The notes below the pieces were generated by a model. That model was not told the origin of the DNA, made no database searches, and was given only the letters and a program-made list of their open reading frames with translations. From contig NZ_MUMI01000073.1 of assembly GCF_002155975.1 (NCBI RefSeq), forward strand, positions 1 through 52,523: a stretch of DNA of 52,523 bases. Direction: 5' to 3'. The DNA comes from Amycolatopsis kentuckyensis. Lineage in GTDB: Bacteria; Actinomycetota; Actinomycetes; Mycobacteriales; Pseudonocardiaceae. Every line of letters starts with the position of its first letter. The first letter of the stretch is position 1. A program made the translations under genes and the position numbers. Shown one piece after another: positions 8,176 to 16,400 of the stretch.

Positions 8176-9453
8176 CGGGGCGTCGGCGGGGAGGAGGAGG
8201 GTGAACGTGGGCGGGTCGGGGCGGCTGAGCCGGAGGCGGCCGCCCTCGGCTTCGGCGAGGCCGCGGGCCAGCCGGAGCCCGATGCCGTGGCCGCTGGGCG
8301 TCGTCGCGAACGGGTCCGTCTCGCCCAGGTCCGGGCCTTCGTCGGCGACGTCGATCGCCAGCGCGTCACCGGCGTCGCGGGCCGTGACCGTGACCGTGCC
8401 GCGGCCGTGCGTCACCGCGTTGTCCAGCAGGACGCCGAGCACCTGCCGGACCGCCGCGGCCGCCACGCGGGCTGGGGGTGGGTCCTGCCGGTCGACCCGC
8501 AGTTCCCGCCCCTGCGGCCCGAGCAGGGCTTCGCCCGCCTGCCGGACCTCCTCGAGGATCGCGCCCAGGTTCAGTTCGGCGCGCGGCGCCCGGCGCTCGC
8601 GGCCCAGCGCCAAAAGGTCCTCGATGGTGCGTTCCAGCCGGTCGGCGGACGCGAGGCCGGCGCGGATGGCCGCGTACGGGTCCGCCGCCGGGGTCTCCAG
8701 TGCCGCCTCCAGCTGGAGGCGCAGCCCGGTCAGCGGCGTGCGCAGCTGGTGGGACGCCTCCGCGGAGAACGCCCGCTCGCGCTCCAGCGTCGAGCCGATC
8801 CGGGCCGCGGTGGCGTCCAGCGTCTCGCCGACCTGGTCGATCTCGGGGATGCCCGCCCGCGGTGACCGGGCGCTGAAGTCGCCGTCGCCGAGCCGCCCGG
8901 CCGTGGCGGCGAGCTCCTCCAGCGGCCGGACGAGCCGCTTCGTGAACCGCCGGGCCAGCAGCCAGCTCACCCCGGTCGTCACGACGGCCAGCCCGGCCAT
9001 GCCGAGCCAGGTCAGGATGATCCGCAGCCGCAGCTCGGACAGCGGCACCGCGGCGCGGACCACCCCCGTCACCCGGGAACCGCTGACCACCGGTACCGCC
9101 AGGGCCATTTCGTCGCCTTCGCGGCCGATGACGACGTCCACCGTGGCCTGGGCGGCCTGCCGCTCGACCGGGCCGGCGACGGCGGGCCCGTTCCCGGCGA
9201 GCAGCCGCCCGTCCGGGAGGTAGATCGCCACTTCGGCTTCGTCTTCCTCCTCCTCGGACGGCGGCAGGTCAGGCGTCAGGCCGGCGTTCAGCTCGTGCGA
9301 CACGGCCAGTGCGGCGGCGTCCGCGGCCCGCTCCAGGCTGCCCTTCGCGTCGTCGTGGTAGTACTGCCACACCGCGAAGCCCAGCGGCAGCGCGAACAGC
9401 AGGGTGGCGACGAGTGCGGCCAGCACCGTCAGCGAGGTGATCCGGCGGCGCAC
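8170..9453 (-). CDS. sensor histidine kinase
   Basis: 427 residues from a GTG at 9453, two bases after the response-regulator stop. Order: membrane helix 1 (about 5-27), an extracytoplasmic part with an acidic run (EEEEDEAE, about 60-80), membrane helix 2 (about 148-168), HAMP linker, HisKA with phospho-acceptor His in ASHQLRTPL, and HATPase_c with N-box DNAVTHG, a DEG box and GHGIGLRLARGL. It is the sensor of the adjacent response regulator. Signal unknown. The stop codon lies within the repeat array, so the last residues may be repeat-derived. Confidence 0.92.
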   Translation of the reverse strand: MRRRITSLTVLAALVATLLFALPLGFAVWQYYHDDAKGSLERAADAAALAVSHELNAGLTPDLPPSEEEEDEAEVAIYLPDGRLLAGNGPAVAGPVERQAAQATVDVVIGREGDEMALAVPVVSGSRVTGVVRAAVPLSELRLRIILTWLGMAGLAVVTTGVSWLLARRFTKRLVRPLEELAATAGRLGDGDFSARSPRAGIPEIDQVGETLDATAARIGSTLERERAFSAEASHQLRTPLTGLRLQLEAALETPAADPYAAIRAGLASADRLERTIEDLLALGRERRAPRAELNLGAILEEVRQAGEALLGPQGRELRVDRQDPPPARVAAAAVRQVLGVLLDNAVTHGRGTVTVTARDAGDALAIDVADEGPDLGETDPFATTPSGHGIGLRLARGLAEAEGGRLRLSRPDPPTFTLLLPADAPA

Positions 9454-9455
9454 GG

Positions 9456-10166
9456 CTACCCTTCGGCCGCGGTCCGGGACGGGTCTTCGAGCCGGTAGCC
9501 GTGCCCGCGCAGGGTGGCGATCCGCGGCACCTCGTCCTCGGGCCCGGCGGCCGCCGACAGCTTGCGGCGCACCGCCGCGATGTGCACGTCCAGCGTCTTC
9601 GTCGAGCCGTACCAGTGCGCGTCCCAGACCTCGGACATCAGCGTCTCGCGGCTGACCGCGACGCCGGGCTGCTCGGCGAGCCGGGCCAGCAGGTCGAACT
9701 CCTTGGCGCGCAGCACCACCTCGCGCCCGCCCAGGGTGGCGCGGCGGCCGGCGATGTCGACGGTCAGCCCGCCGACGGTCACCGGGGGCCGCGCGCCGGC
9801 CGGCGCGCCGCGCCGCAGGTGCGCCCGCACCCTGGCCAGCAGCTCGCCCAGCCGGATCGGCTTGGTGAGGTAGTCGTCGGCGCCGGCGTCGAGGCCGACG
9901 ACGACGTCCATCTCCTCCTGCCGCGCGGTGAGGATGACGAGCACCGCGGCCGGCAGGGCGGCCCGCAGCCGACGGCAGACCTCGACGCCGTCGAGGTCGG
10001 GCAGGCCGAGGTCGAGCAGCACGAGGTCGAAATCGCCGGTTTCGGCGGACTGCAGGGCGGTCCGCCCGTCGCGGCGCCAGCACACCTGGTGACCGTGCAA
10101 TCGCAGGGTCGATTCGAGCACGCTGCCGATCGCCGCGTCGTCTTCCACCACCAGCAGGTTCGGCAT
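9456..10166 (-). CDS. OmpR/PhoB-family response regulator
   Basis: 236 residues from the ATG at 10166 (MPNLLVVEDD); an ATG six codons upstream is less likely. Receiver residues are complete: acidic pair EDD at 8-10, phospho-acceptor Asp52 (LLDLGLPD), LTAR threonine and TKP lysine. The C-terminal winged helix ends in RIATLRGHGYRL. It is transcribed ahead of its histidine kinase with only a two-base gap. The short space to the IclR gene (47 bp) could hold a promoter, but none is obvious. Confidence 0.93.
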   Translation of the reverse strand: MPNLLVVEDDAAIGSVLESTLRLHGHQVCWRRDGRTALQSAETGDFDLVLLDLGLPDLDGVEVCRRLRAALPAAVLVILTARQEEMDVVVGLDAGADDYLTKPIRLGELLARVRAHLRRGAPAGARPPVTVGGLTVDIAGRRATLGGREVVLRAKEFDLLARLAEQPGVAVSRETLMSEVWDAHWYGSTKTLDVHIAAVRRKLSAAAGPEDEVPRIATLRGHGYRLEDPSRTAAEG

Positions 10167-10213
10167 GCCGGGAAGCCTAACCAACGGCGCCCCGGATTCC
10201 GGACGGCTGTGGC

Positions 10214-10876
10214 CTATTCCGCCCGCGTCGCGAGGCCGATCTGCGATATCCGCACCGAAGCGGCGGCCAGGGCTTCGGTGAACGCGGCGACTTCACCGGG
10301 CCCGAACCGGCTGCTGGGCCCGGTGATCGCGAGCGCGGCCAGCAGCCGCCCGTCGCCGTCGTGCACCGGCGCGGCGACGCTGGACGCCCCGGCCTCCGGC
10401 TCGCCGTGGCTGACCGCGGCGCCCTCGGTGCCGTCGAGGACGCGCCCGGCGGCCCCGAACCCGAGCGGCAGCTCGTCGCCGACGCGGCCGACGTGCCGGA
10501 TGGCCAGCGGCCCCTCCTGCTGGGCCACGCAGACCAGCACGGAGGTGCTGCGCACGTAGAGGTTCACCGTTTCCCGGCATTCCCGGGCCAGCTCGCGCAG
10601 TACCTGGCGGACCGGCTCGGGCAGCTGCCACGCCGTGTTCGCCAGGTGCGCCCACCGCAGCATCCCCGGCCCGACGGTGATCCGCCCGTCCGGCCGCGTC
10701 CAGAGCAGGCCGCGCTGCTCACAGGTGGCGACCAGCCGCAGCACGGTCGTCTTCGCCAGGCCGCTGGCCGTGGTGAGGTCCTTGACCGCCCAGATCCGGC
10801 GGTGTTCCGTGAAGAGGGCGAGCAGGTCGAACGCGCGGAGCACACTCCGGACCGATCCGTCTTCGTCTGCCTTCAC
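10214..10876 (-). CDS. IclR-family transcriptional regulator
   Basis: 220 residues. The winged HTH is at about 8-70 (VLRAFDLLALFTEH, then DLTTASGLAKTTVLRLVATC), followed by a compact effector-binding domain (VGDELPLGFGAAGRVL). It is about 30 residues shorter than usual, mainly in the C-terminal half. It lies 51 bp downstream of the TIM-barrel gene on the same strand and may be co-transcribed with it. IclR proteins often control catabolic genes, but the local pathway already has a LacI repressor. Confidence 0.88.
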   Translation of the reverse strand: MKADEDGSVRSVLRAFDLLALFTEHRRIWAVKDLTTASGLAKTTVLRLVATCEQRGLLWTRPDGRITVGPGMLRWAHLANTAWQLPEPVRQVLRELARECRETVNLYVRSTSVLVCVAQQEGPLAIRHVGRVGDELPLGFGAAGRVLDGTEGAAVSHGEPEAGASSVAAPVHDGDGRLLAALAITGPSSRFGPGEVAAFTEALAAASVRISQIGLATRAE

Positions 10877-10927
10877 GAGCGACCCCCGTCCGCCTGATGG
10901 ACGCAGCGTACCGTCAGGCGGACCGGT

Positions 10928-11743
10928 TCAGGCCACGTATCGCTCGAACGCCGTAATGGTCTCCGCCAGCACGTCCCCACCCGGCCGGGCCCACAGGCCG
11001 GCGTTGAACACCTCGACCTCGATCGGCCCGGCGTACCCCGCCGCCTCGACGGCCGCGCGCAGGTGGCGGTGGTCGATCGGGCCGTCACCGGGCAGGGCGC
11101 GGCCCAGCAGCGGGTCCGGGAGCGGCACCAGGACGTCGCAGACGTGGAACCCGGCGATCCGGCCGGCGGCCGCGGCGATCGACTCCTCGATCCGCGGGTC
11201 CCACCAGACGTGGAACTCGTCCACGATCACGCCGACCTGCTCGGCCGGGTGTTCCACCGCGATCGCCAGCGCCTGGTCCACAGTGGACAGCACCGACCGC
11301 TCCGCGCACTGCATCGGGTGCAGCGGCTCCAGGCCCAGCCGGACCCCGCGCTCCCCGGCGTACGGCGCCAGCACGCCCACCGCGTCGGCGACCCGCTGCC
11401 GGGACGCGGCCAGGTCGTTGCCCGCGATCCCGCCCACCACCAGCACGAGCACGTCGGCGCCGAGCGCCGCGGCTTCGTCGATCGCCTCGCGCGTCTGCGC
11501 GACACCGTCCACAGGGGACCCCTCCGGCGTCACGCCGGTGAAGAACCCACCGCGGCACAACGACGAAACCCGCACACCGTGCTCCTCGAGCAGCCGCGCG
11601 GCCTCGTCGACGCCGGTCTCGGCGACCTTGTCGCGCCACAGCCCGATCCAGCCGACGCCCGCCTCGGCGCAGCCGGCCACCGCTTCGGGCAGCGTCCAGG
11701 ACTTCGTGGTGATCTGGTTGAGGCTCAGCCGGGGATCCATCAC
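10928..11743 (-). CDS. sugar isomerase/epimerase-like TIM barrel
   Basis: 271 residues. It matches the AP-endonuclease-2/xylose-isomerase-like fold: substrate and metal residues lie in GLEPLHPMQCAERS (Glu), VDEFHVWWDP (Asp, His), FHVCD and IEVEVFN (Glu), the pattern of metal-dependent sugar isomerases and epimerases. The start is the GTG at 11743, overlapping the upstream TGA as GTGATG; an ATG one codon later at 11740 is equally possible. Translation is coupled to the DUF993 gene, so the two probably act in one carbohydrate or polyol pathway. Substrate unknown. Confidence 0.85.
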   Translation of the reverse strand: MMDPRLSLNQITTKSWTLPEAVAGCAEAGVGWIGLWRDKVAETGVDEAARLLEEHGVRVSSLCRGGFFTGVTPEGSPVDGVAQTREAIDEAAALGADVLVLVVGGIAGNDLAASRQRVADAVGVLAPYAGERGVRLGLEPLHPMQCAERSVLSTVDQALAIAVEHPAEQVGVIVDEFHVWWDPRIEESIAAAAGRIAGFHVCDVLVPLPDPLLGRALPGDGPIDHRHLRAAVEAAGYAGPIEVEVFNAGLWARPGGDVLAETITAFERYVA

Positions 11744-12873
11744 CCGACCCCCGCGACCTGCAGCAGCGGCCGCATCCGGGCCTCGGCCAGCTCGGGATCG
11801 GCCAGCACGCCGGCCTCGTCGGCCAGCCGCAGCAGCGTGGCCAGGTGCGTGATCGTGCGCGCGGACTCGCTCCCGGCGATCATCCGGAAGTGGTCCTGGT
11901 GACCGTTGAGGTGGGCCAGGAACACGACGCCGGTCTTGTAGTGCCGGGTCGGCGCGCGGAAGATCTCGCGGGACAGCGGCACGGTCGGGTCGAGCAGGGC
12001 GCGGAACCCGGCTCGGTCGCCGGCGTCGAGGCGGGCGAGCGCGGCCGCGGCCACCGGGGCGAGCGGGTCGAAGATGCCGAGCAGGGCTTCGCTGTGGCCG
12101 TCCGCGTCCCCGGCGATCAGCTCGGGGTAGTTGAAGTCGTCACCGGTGTAACAGGCGACGCCGTCCGGGAGCGCCCGGCGGAATTCGACCTCGACCTCGG
12201 CGTCGAGCACCGACACCTTCACCCCGGTGATCGTGGCGGCGTGCTCGGTGCACAGCGCCGCCAGCTCGCGGGCGGCGGCGCGGACGTCGTCGTGGCCCCA
12301 GTAGCCGGCCAGCGCCGGGTCGAACTGCTCGCCCAGCCAGTGCAGCAGGACCGGCCCGCCCGCCTCGGACAGCAGCTTCCCGTACGCGGCGTGGTAGTCG
12401 TCCGGACCCGTCGCCGCCGCGACCAGCGCGCGGCTGGCCATCACGACCGGGACCGCGCCCGCGCCGGCGACCAGGGCGAGCTGCTCGCGCCAGGCGTCCA
12501 CAATGGACGCCACGGTGGCCGGTCCCGGCGGCAGCTGGTCGGTGCCGACGCCGGCGCACCAGCGCCGCCCGGCCGCGACCGCGCCGGTGCGCGTGACCAG
12601 CTCCCGCGTCGTCGCCCAGTCGAGGCCCATGCCGCGCTGCGCGGTGTCCATCGCCTCCGCGACGCCGAGCCCGGACGACCAGAGGTGCTCGCGGAAGGCC
12701 AGCGTCGTGTCCCAGTCCACGGCGTACGGCTCGTCGGCCAGCGCGTCCGCGACCACGTGCGCGGCGGCGTAGGCGATGCGCGACGACGGCGGCGTCTTCG
12801 GGGGTTCGGGGGGCCGTGGCCCGGACGGCGACCAGTTCAGCAGCTCGCCGCCGGGGGCCGGGAGCACGAGCAT
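11740..12873 (-). CDS. DUF993 dihydrodipicolinate-synthase-like protein
   Basis: 377 residues from the ATG at 12873, preceded by GGAGGTCTTCG. It matches the DUF993 group as I recall it: an aldolase-type barrel with DYHAAYGKLLSEAGGPVLLHWLG and ITGVKVSVLDAEVEVEFRR, the latter placing a Lys where Schiff-base aldolases of the DapA class have theirs. A class-I aldolase role on a sugar-acid intermediate is an inference. It is the first gene behind the LacI operator at 12894-12907 and is coupled to the isomerase-like gene. A Gfo/Idh/MocA dehydrogenase, which I would expect beside this pair, is absent here. Confidence 0.8.
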   Translation of the reverse strand: MLVLPAPGGELLNWSPSGPRPPEPPKTPPSSRIAYAAAHVVADALADEPYAVDWDTTLAFREHLWSSGLGVAEAMDTAQRGMGLDWATTRELVTRTGAVAAGRRWCAGVGTDQLPPGPATVASIVDAWREQLALVAGAGAVPVVMASRALVAAATGPDDYHAAYGKLLSEAGGPVLLHWLGEQFDPALAGYWGHDDVRAAARELAALCTEHAATITGVKVSVLDAEVEVEFRRALPDGVACYTGDDFNYPELIAGDADGHSEALLGIFDPLAPVAAAALARLDAGDRAGFRALLDPTVPLSREIFRAPTRHYKTGVVFLAHLNGHQDHFRMIAGSESARTITHLATLLRLADEAGVLADPELAEARMRPLLQVAGVG

Positions 12874-12893
12874 CGAAGACCTCCGGAAGGGTC

Positions 12894-12907
12894 AGAAAGC
12901 GCTTTCT
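12894..12907. promoter_or_regulatory. LacI-family operator
   Basis: AGAAAGCGCTTTCT is a perfect 14-bp palindrome with the central CG step typical of LacI/GalR operators. It sits 21 bp upstream of the DUF993 start codon and just below the LacI-family gene, whose product is the obvious ligand-responsive repressor. Confidence 0.85.
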
Positions 12908-12955
12908 CAACCCACGGTAGGGCCTGTGCCGCGCCCGCGGCAAGGCCCGGTGGGG

Positions 12956-13996
12956 TCAGCGCTTGGGCCGTCCGGTGCTTTCGCGCAGGACGACTTCGCC
13001 GGACAGCCGGACCGTCCGCGGCCGCGCACCCGCGGCGCCCTTGATCGCCAGGTCCATCGCGCGTTCGCCGAGTTCCTCCAGCGGCAGCCGCACGGTGGTC
13101 AGCGCCGGGGCCAGGTCGCGGACCACCGGGATGTCGTCGAACCCGGCCACCGAGATGTCGCCGGGCACGGACAGGCCTTCCTCGCGCAACGCCGTCAGCG
13201 CGCCGATGGCCATCACGTCGGTGACGGCGAACAGGCAGGTCGGCAGCTTGCGCTTGCGGCCGGCGAGCAGCCGTTTCGTCGCCTCGTAGCCGCCGTCGCG
13301 GCTGAACGCGGCCTCGACGACGTCGTCTTCGCGCAGTTCGATGCCGTGCGCGGCGAGCTCGCCGGAGAACCCGGCCAGCCGGTCGATCACGGTGCTCAGC
13401 CGCCGCGGCCCGGCCAGCACGGCGAACCGCTTGTGGCCGAGGCCGACCAGTTCCTTCGCCAGCGCCGCGGCACCGCCCTTGTTGTCCGGCTGCACGGTGT
13501 CGATCTTGAGCCCGCGGTGCCTGCTGACCGCCGCGACCTGGCCGCCGCCCCGCCGGTAGGGCTCCAGCTCGGCGGCCATCGCGCGTTCCCACGCCCGGTC
13601 TTCGAACGCCGAGCCGATGAGCAGGATGGCCGCGGCCCGCTGCGCCCGCAGCGTCGAGACGTAGGCGACTTCGCGGTCCGGGTCGCGGAACGTGCCGGCG
13701 AGCATGACGAGCAGCCCGTTGTCGGTCGCCACCCGCATCACCCCGCCGGCGATGGCCGCGAAGTACGGGTCGCTGACGTCGTGGCAGATCACGCCGACTG
13801 TGCGGTGCGTGCCGCCGGCGAGCGCCTGTGCGTGCGCGTTGGGGGCGTAGGCCAGCTCGGCCGCGGCGGCGGACACCCGCTCCCGCAGGTCGGCGCGGAC
13901 GGAGGCGGTGCCGTTGAGCACCCGCGATGCCGTCGCGAGCGAGACGTTCGCGCTGCGTGCCACGTCTTCGAGTGTCACGTGCGGCCGGGCCTTCAT
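12956..13996 (-). CDS. LacI-family transcriptional repressor
   Basis: 346 residues from the ATG at 13996, with GGAGGA seven bases upstream; the frame further upstream to 14215 is not protein-like. The HTH VTLEDVARSANVSLATASRV and hinge are followed by a periplasmic-binding-like effector domain (VGVICHDVSDPYFAAIAGGV, FDDIPVVRDLAPALTTVR). It precedes the DUF993/isomerase pair on the same strand, with a LacI operator between, suggesting control of that pair by a pathway sugar. It may also autoregulate by readthrough block. Confidence 0.92.
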   Translation of the reverse strand: MKARPHVTLEDVARSANVSLATASRVLNGTASVRADLRERVSAAAAELAYAPNAHAQALAGGTHRTVGVICHDVSDPYFAAIAGGVMRVATDNGLLVMLAGTFRDPDREVAYVSTLRAQRAAAILLIGSAFEDRAWERAMAAELEPYRRGGGQVAAVSRHRGLKIDTVQPDNKGGAAALAKELVGLGHKRFAVLAGPRRLSTVIDRLAGFSGELAAHGIELREDDVVEAAFSRDGGYEATKRLLAGRKRKLPTCLFAVTDVMAIGALTALREEGLSVPGDISVAGFDDIPVVRDLAPALTTVRLPLEELGERAMDLAIKGAAGARPRTVRLSGEVVLRESTGRPKR

Positions 13997-14213
13997 GGCT
14001 GGCTCCTCCAAGATCGGTGTCGAGTGTCTCGGCGTGCTCGGTCGGTGCAATCTACTGGGAGGAGGGTGCGTCCGGAGAAGCCGCTGCTCGGGGGACCTCC
14101 CCCGAACGAGTGAAAACCGCCGGGAAGATCGGGCGCCGCGGGTGTGTTGTACACCAGGAGAACTCTCAAGTGGTGAGCCCGCCACTTCCGACGACCGCGA
14201 AAGGAACACACGC

Positions 14214-14618
14214 ATGCTGTTCGGTGACGAGCACGTCCGCCGTTACGAGGAGACCGACGGCGAGGTCGGCCACGACTGGCAGGAGGGCGTCCCGACGCTG
14301 GTCTTGACCACCACGGGCCGCAAGACCGGACAGGAGCGCAAGTTCGCCCTGATCTACCAGGAAGTCGACGGCAACGCGGTGATCGTGGCCTCCAAGGGCG
14401 GCGCGCCGAACCACCCCGGCTGGTACTTCAACCTCGTCGAGCACCCCGAGGTCGGCGTCCAGATCAAGGGGGACAAGTTCAAGGCCCGCGCCCGCACGAC
14501 GTCCGGCGAGGAGCGCGCGAAGCTCTGGGAGAAGCTGGCTGCCGTCTGGCCGGACTACAACGAGTACGCCAAGAAGACCGATCGCGAGATCCCCGTCGTG
14601 GTGCTCGAGCGGCTCTGA
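14214..14618 (+). CDS. DDN-type deazaflavin-dependent nitroreductase family
   Basis: 134 residues from the ATG at 14214 with AAGGAA upstream. It has the split-barrel F420-binding family pattern: TLVLTTTGRKTGQERKFALI near residue 30, VIVASKGGAPNHPGWYFNL near 60 and the C-terminal VWPDYNEYAKKTDREIPVV. Members bind reduced F420 and reduce nitro groups, quinones or unsaturated lactones; the substrate here is unknown. The fbiC gene at 46226-48823 provides the cofactor precursor. A small inverted repeat, AAGTGG...CCACTT (14168-14187), lies in its leader. The region 13997-14213 holds no other gene I can support. Confidence 0.9.
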   Translation: MLFGDEHVRRYEETDGEVGHDWQEGVPTLVLTTTGRKTGQERKFALIYQEVDGNAVIVASKGGAPNHPGWYFNLVEHPEVGVQIKGDKFKARARTTSGEERAKLWEKLAAVWPDYNEYAKKTDREIPVVVLERL

Positions 14619-14686
14619 AGTTTCTGCTGTGATCTGCGCCGCGTTCGGCGCGGGCGGGGGCCGATCCGGCCGGTCGTGGGCTACGA

Positions 14687-15457
14687 ATGACACCCATGGA
14701 CCGCTGGACCGCCCTGGACACCGAAGGTGAGTTGCTCACCCGACGCCAGATGATCGCCTACGGCCGGCGCTTCGCCCGCGCCGGCCGTGGCGCCTGGTAC
14801 AGCTTCGCCATCGAGGTGGTCTGGCAGTTCCTGGTCCAGTCCACCCGGTTCCGGGTGCGGGGCTCGCGGCACATCCCCCGCACCGGCGGCGTGCTGGTGG
14901 CGTCGAACCACCTGTCGTTCGCCGACCCGACGACGCTCACGGCGTTCTGCCTCGCCGCCGGCCGCGTGCCGCGCTACCTGGCGAAGGCCTCGCTCTGGAA
15001 GCTGCCCGTGGTCGGCCGCGTGATGCGCTCGGGACGCCACATCCCGGTCTACCGCGGCGCGGCGACGGCCGCGGAGGCCTACCGCGACCTGGTGGCGTCC
15101 GTGCGCGCGGGCGAATGCGTCGCGATCTTCCCGGAGGGCACGTTCTCGAACGACCCGGACGGCTGGCCGATGCGCGGCAAGACCGGCGTCGTGCGGGCGG
15201 CGCTGGAGACCGGGGCGCCGGTGATCCCGGTGGCCAACTGGGGGACCCACCACCTGCTGCCGCCGACGGCGAAAATCCCGCACGCGGTGCCGCGCAAGAC
15301 CGTCGAGCTGGTCGCCGGGCCGCCGGTCGACCTGTCGGACCTCGTCGGGCGCGAGCTGACGCGCGAGGTGCTCGAGGAGGCGACGGCCCGGATCATGGCC
15401 GCGATCACCGAGCTGCTGGCATCGATCCGGGGCGAGCGGCCGTCGGTCGCCGCCTGA
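14687..15457 (+). CDS. 1-acylglycerol-3-phosphate acyltransferase family
   Basis: 256 residues from 14687, or 253 from the ATG at 14696. PlsC-type motifs are clear: NHLSFAD (His-x4-Asp catalytic motif) near residue 80, the RYLAKASLWKLPVVG block, and IFPEGTFS near 145. It should transfer an acyl group to lysophosphatidate or a related lysophospholipid at the cytoplasmic face of the membrane. Actinobacteria have several paralogs, so the exact acceptor is uncertain. The next gene starts 31 bp downstream on the same strand. Confidence 0.9.
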   Translation: MTPMDRWTALDTEGELLTRRQMIAYGRRFARAGRGAWYSFAIEVVWQFLVQSTRFRVRGSRHIPRTGGVLVASNHLSFADPTTLTAFCLAAGRVPRYLAKASLWKLPVVGRVMRSGRHIPVYRGAATAAEAYRDLVASVRAGECVAIFPEGTFSNDPDGWPMRGKTGVVRAALETGAPVIPVANWGTHHLLPPTAKIPHAVPRKTVELVAGPPVDLSDLVGRELTREVLEEATARIMAAITELLASIRGERPSVAA

Positions 15458-15488
15458 AACTGTCGGTGGTGGGTGAGAGCCTGCCGGC

Positions 15489-16352
15489 ATGACGATTTCC
15501 GGGTTTTCCTACGAGCGGGTGCCGGTCGGGGGCGTGCGCCTCGGCGTCGCGCAGGGCGGCGCCGGGCCGCCGGTGGTGCTGCTGCACGGCTTTCCGCAGA
15601 CGCACCTCGCCTGGCGCGAGGTGGCGGTGCGGCTGGCGCGCGACCACCGGGTGATCTGCCCCGACCTGCGCGGCTACGGCGGCAGCGACAAACCACCGGG
15701 CGACTACTCGAAGCGGCGGCTGGCCGCGGACGTCGTCGAGCTGGCCCGCGCGCTGGGGCACGAACGGTTCGCGCTGGCGGGGCACGACCGGGGCGCGCTG
15801 GTGGCGTTCCGGGCGGCGCTCGACCACCCCGCGGCGGTCAGTCACCTGGCGGTGCTCGACGTCATCCCGGCCGTGGACCTGTGGGAGTCGCTCACGGGCA
15901 CCGACGGGGTGTTCGCGTTCCACCTGTTCCTGCTCGCGCACCCGCCGCCGCTGCCGGAGCGGATGCTGGGCGCGGCGCCGTCGGAGTTCTTCGGGCACTT
16001 CCTGGACGGCTGGGTGCGCGACCCGGCGGCGATCCCGCCGGAGGTCCGGGCGGCGTACCTGGCGGCGGCCTCGACGCCGGAGGCGATCGCGGCGGTGTGC
16101 GCGGACTACCGGGCGAGCGCGACGGTGGACGCGGAGCACGACGCGGCCGACCGCGCGGCCGGGCGGCGGCTCTCGATGCCGGTGGCCGCCCTGTGGCAGC
16201 GTCCGGTTGCCGAGCTGCCCTTCGACCCGGCCGCGGTGTGGGCCTCGTGGGCGCCCGAGCTGCGGACGCACGTGCTGGACTGCGGGCATTTCCTGCCCGA
16301 GGAACGGCCGGAGGAGGTGGTCGCCGCGCTGCGTGAGCTGATCGCCGCGTGA
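15489..16352 (+). CDS. alpha/beta hydrolase with Asp nucleophile
   Basis: 287 residues. HGFPQTHLAWR and DLRGYGGSDKP place it in the epoxide hydrolase/haloacetate dehalogenase group. The nucleophile elbow GHDRGALVA has Asp instead of Ser, and the base is in CGHFLPEE. Characterised fluoroacetate dehalogenases have DRGGR and a His-Trp pair for carboxylate and halide binding; here the second Arg is Leu (DRGAL) and the Trp after His is Leu (FAFHLFLLAH). Haloacetate is therefore a doubtful substrate, and an epoxide hydrolase or another small-molecule hydrolase fits as well. Cytosolic. Confidence 0.85.
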   Translation: MTISGFSYERVPVGGVRLGVAQGGAGPPVVLLHGFPQTHLAWREVAVRLARDHRVICPDLRGYGGSDKPPGDYSKRRLAADVVELARALGHERFALAGHDRGALVAFRAALDHPAAVSHLAVLDVIPAVDLWESLTGTDGVFAFHLFLLAHPPPLPERMLGAAPSEFFGHFLDGWVRDPAAIPPEVRAAYLAAASTPEAIAAVCADYRASATVDAEHDAADRAAGRRLSMPVAALWQRPVAELPFDPAAVWASWAPELRTHVLDCGHFLPEERPEEVVAALRELIAA

Positions 16353-16400
16353 GGTCCGGGTCACGCCGCTGGACAGCGCCCCGAAGGGTACTTTCGAGGC

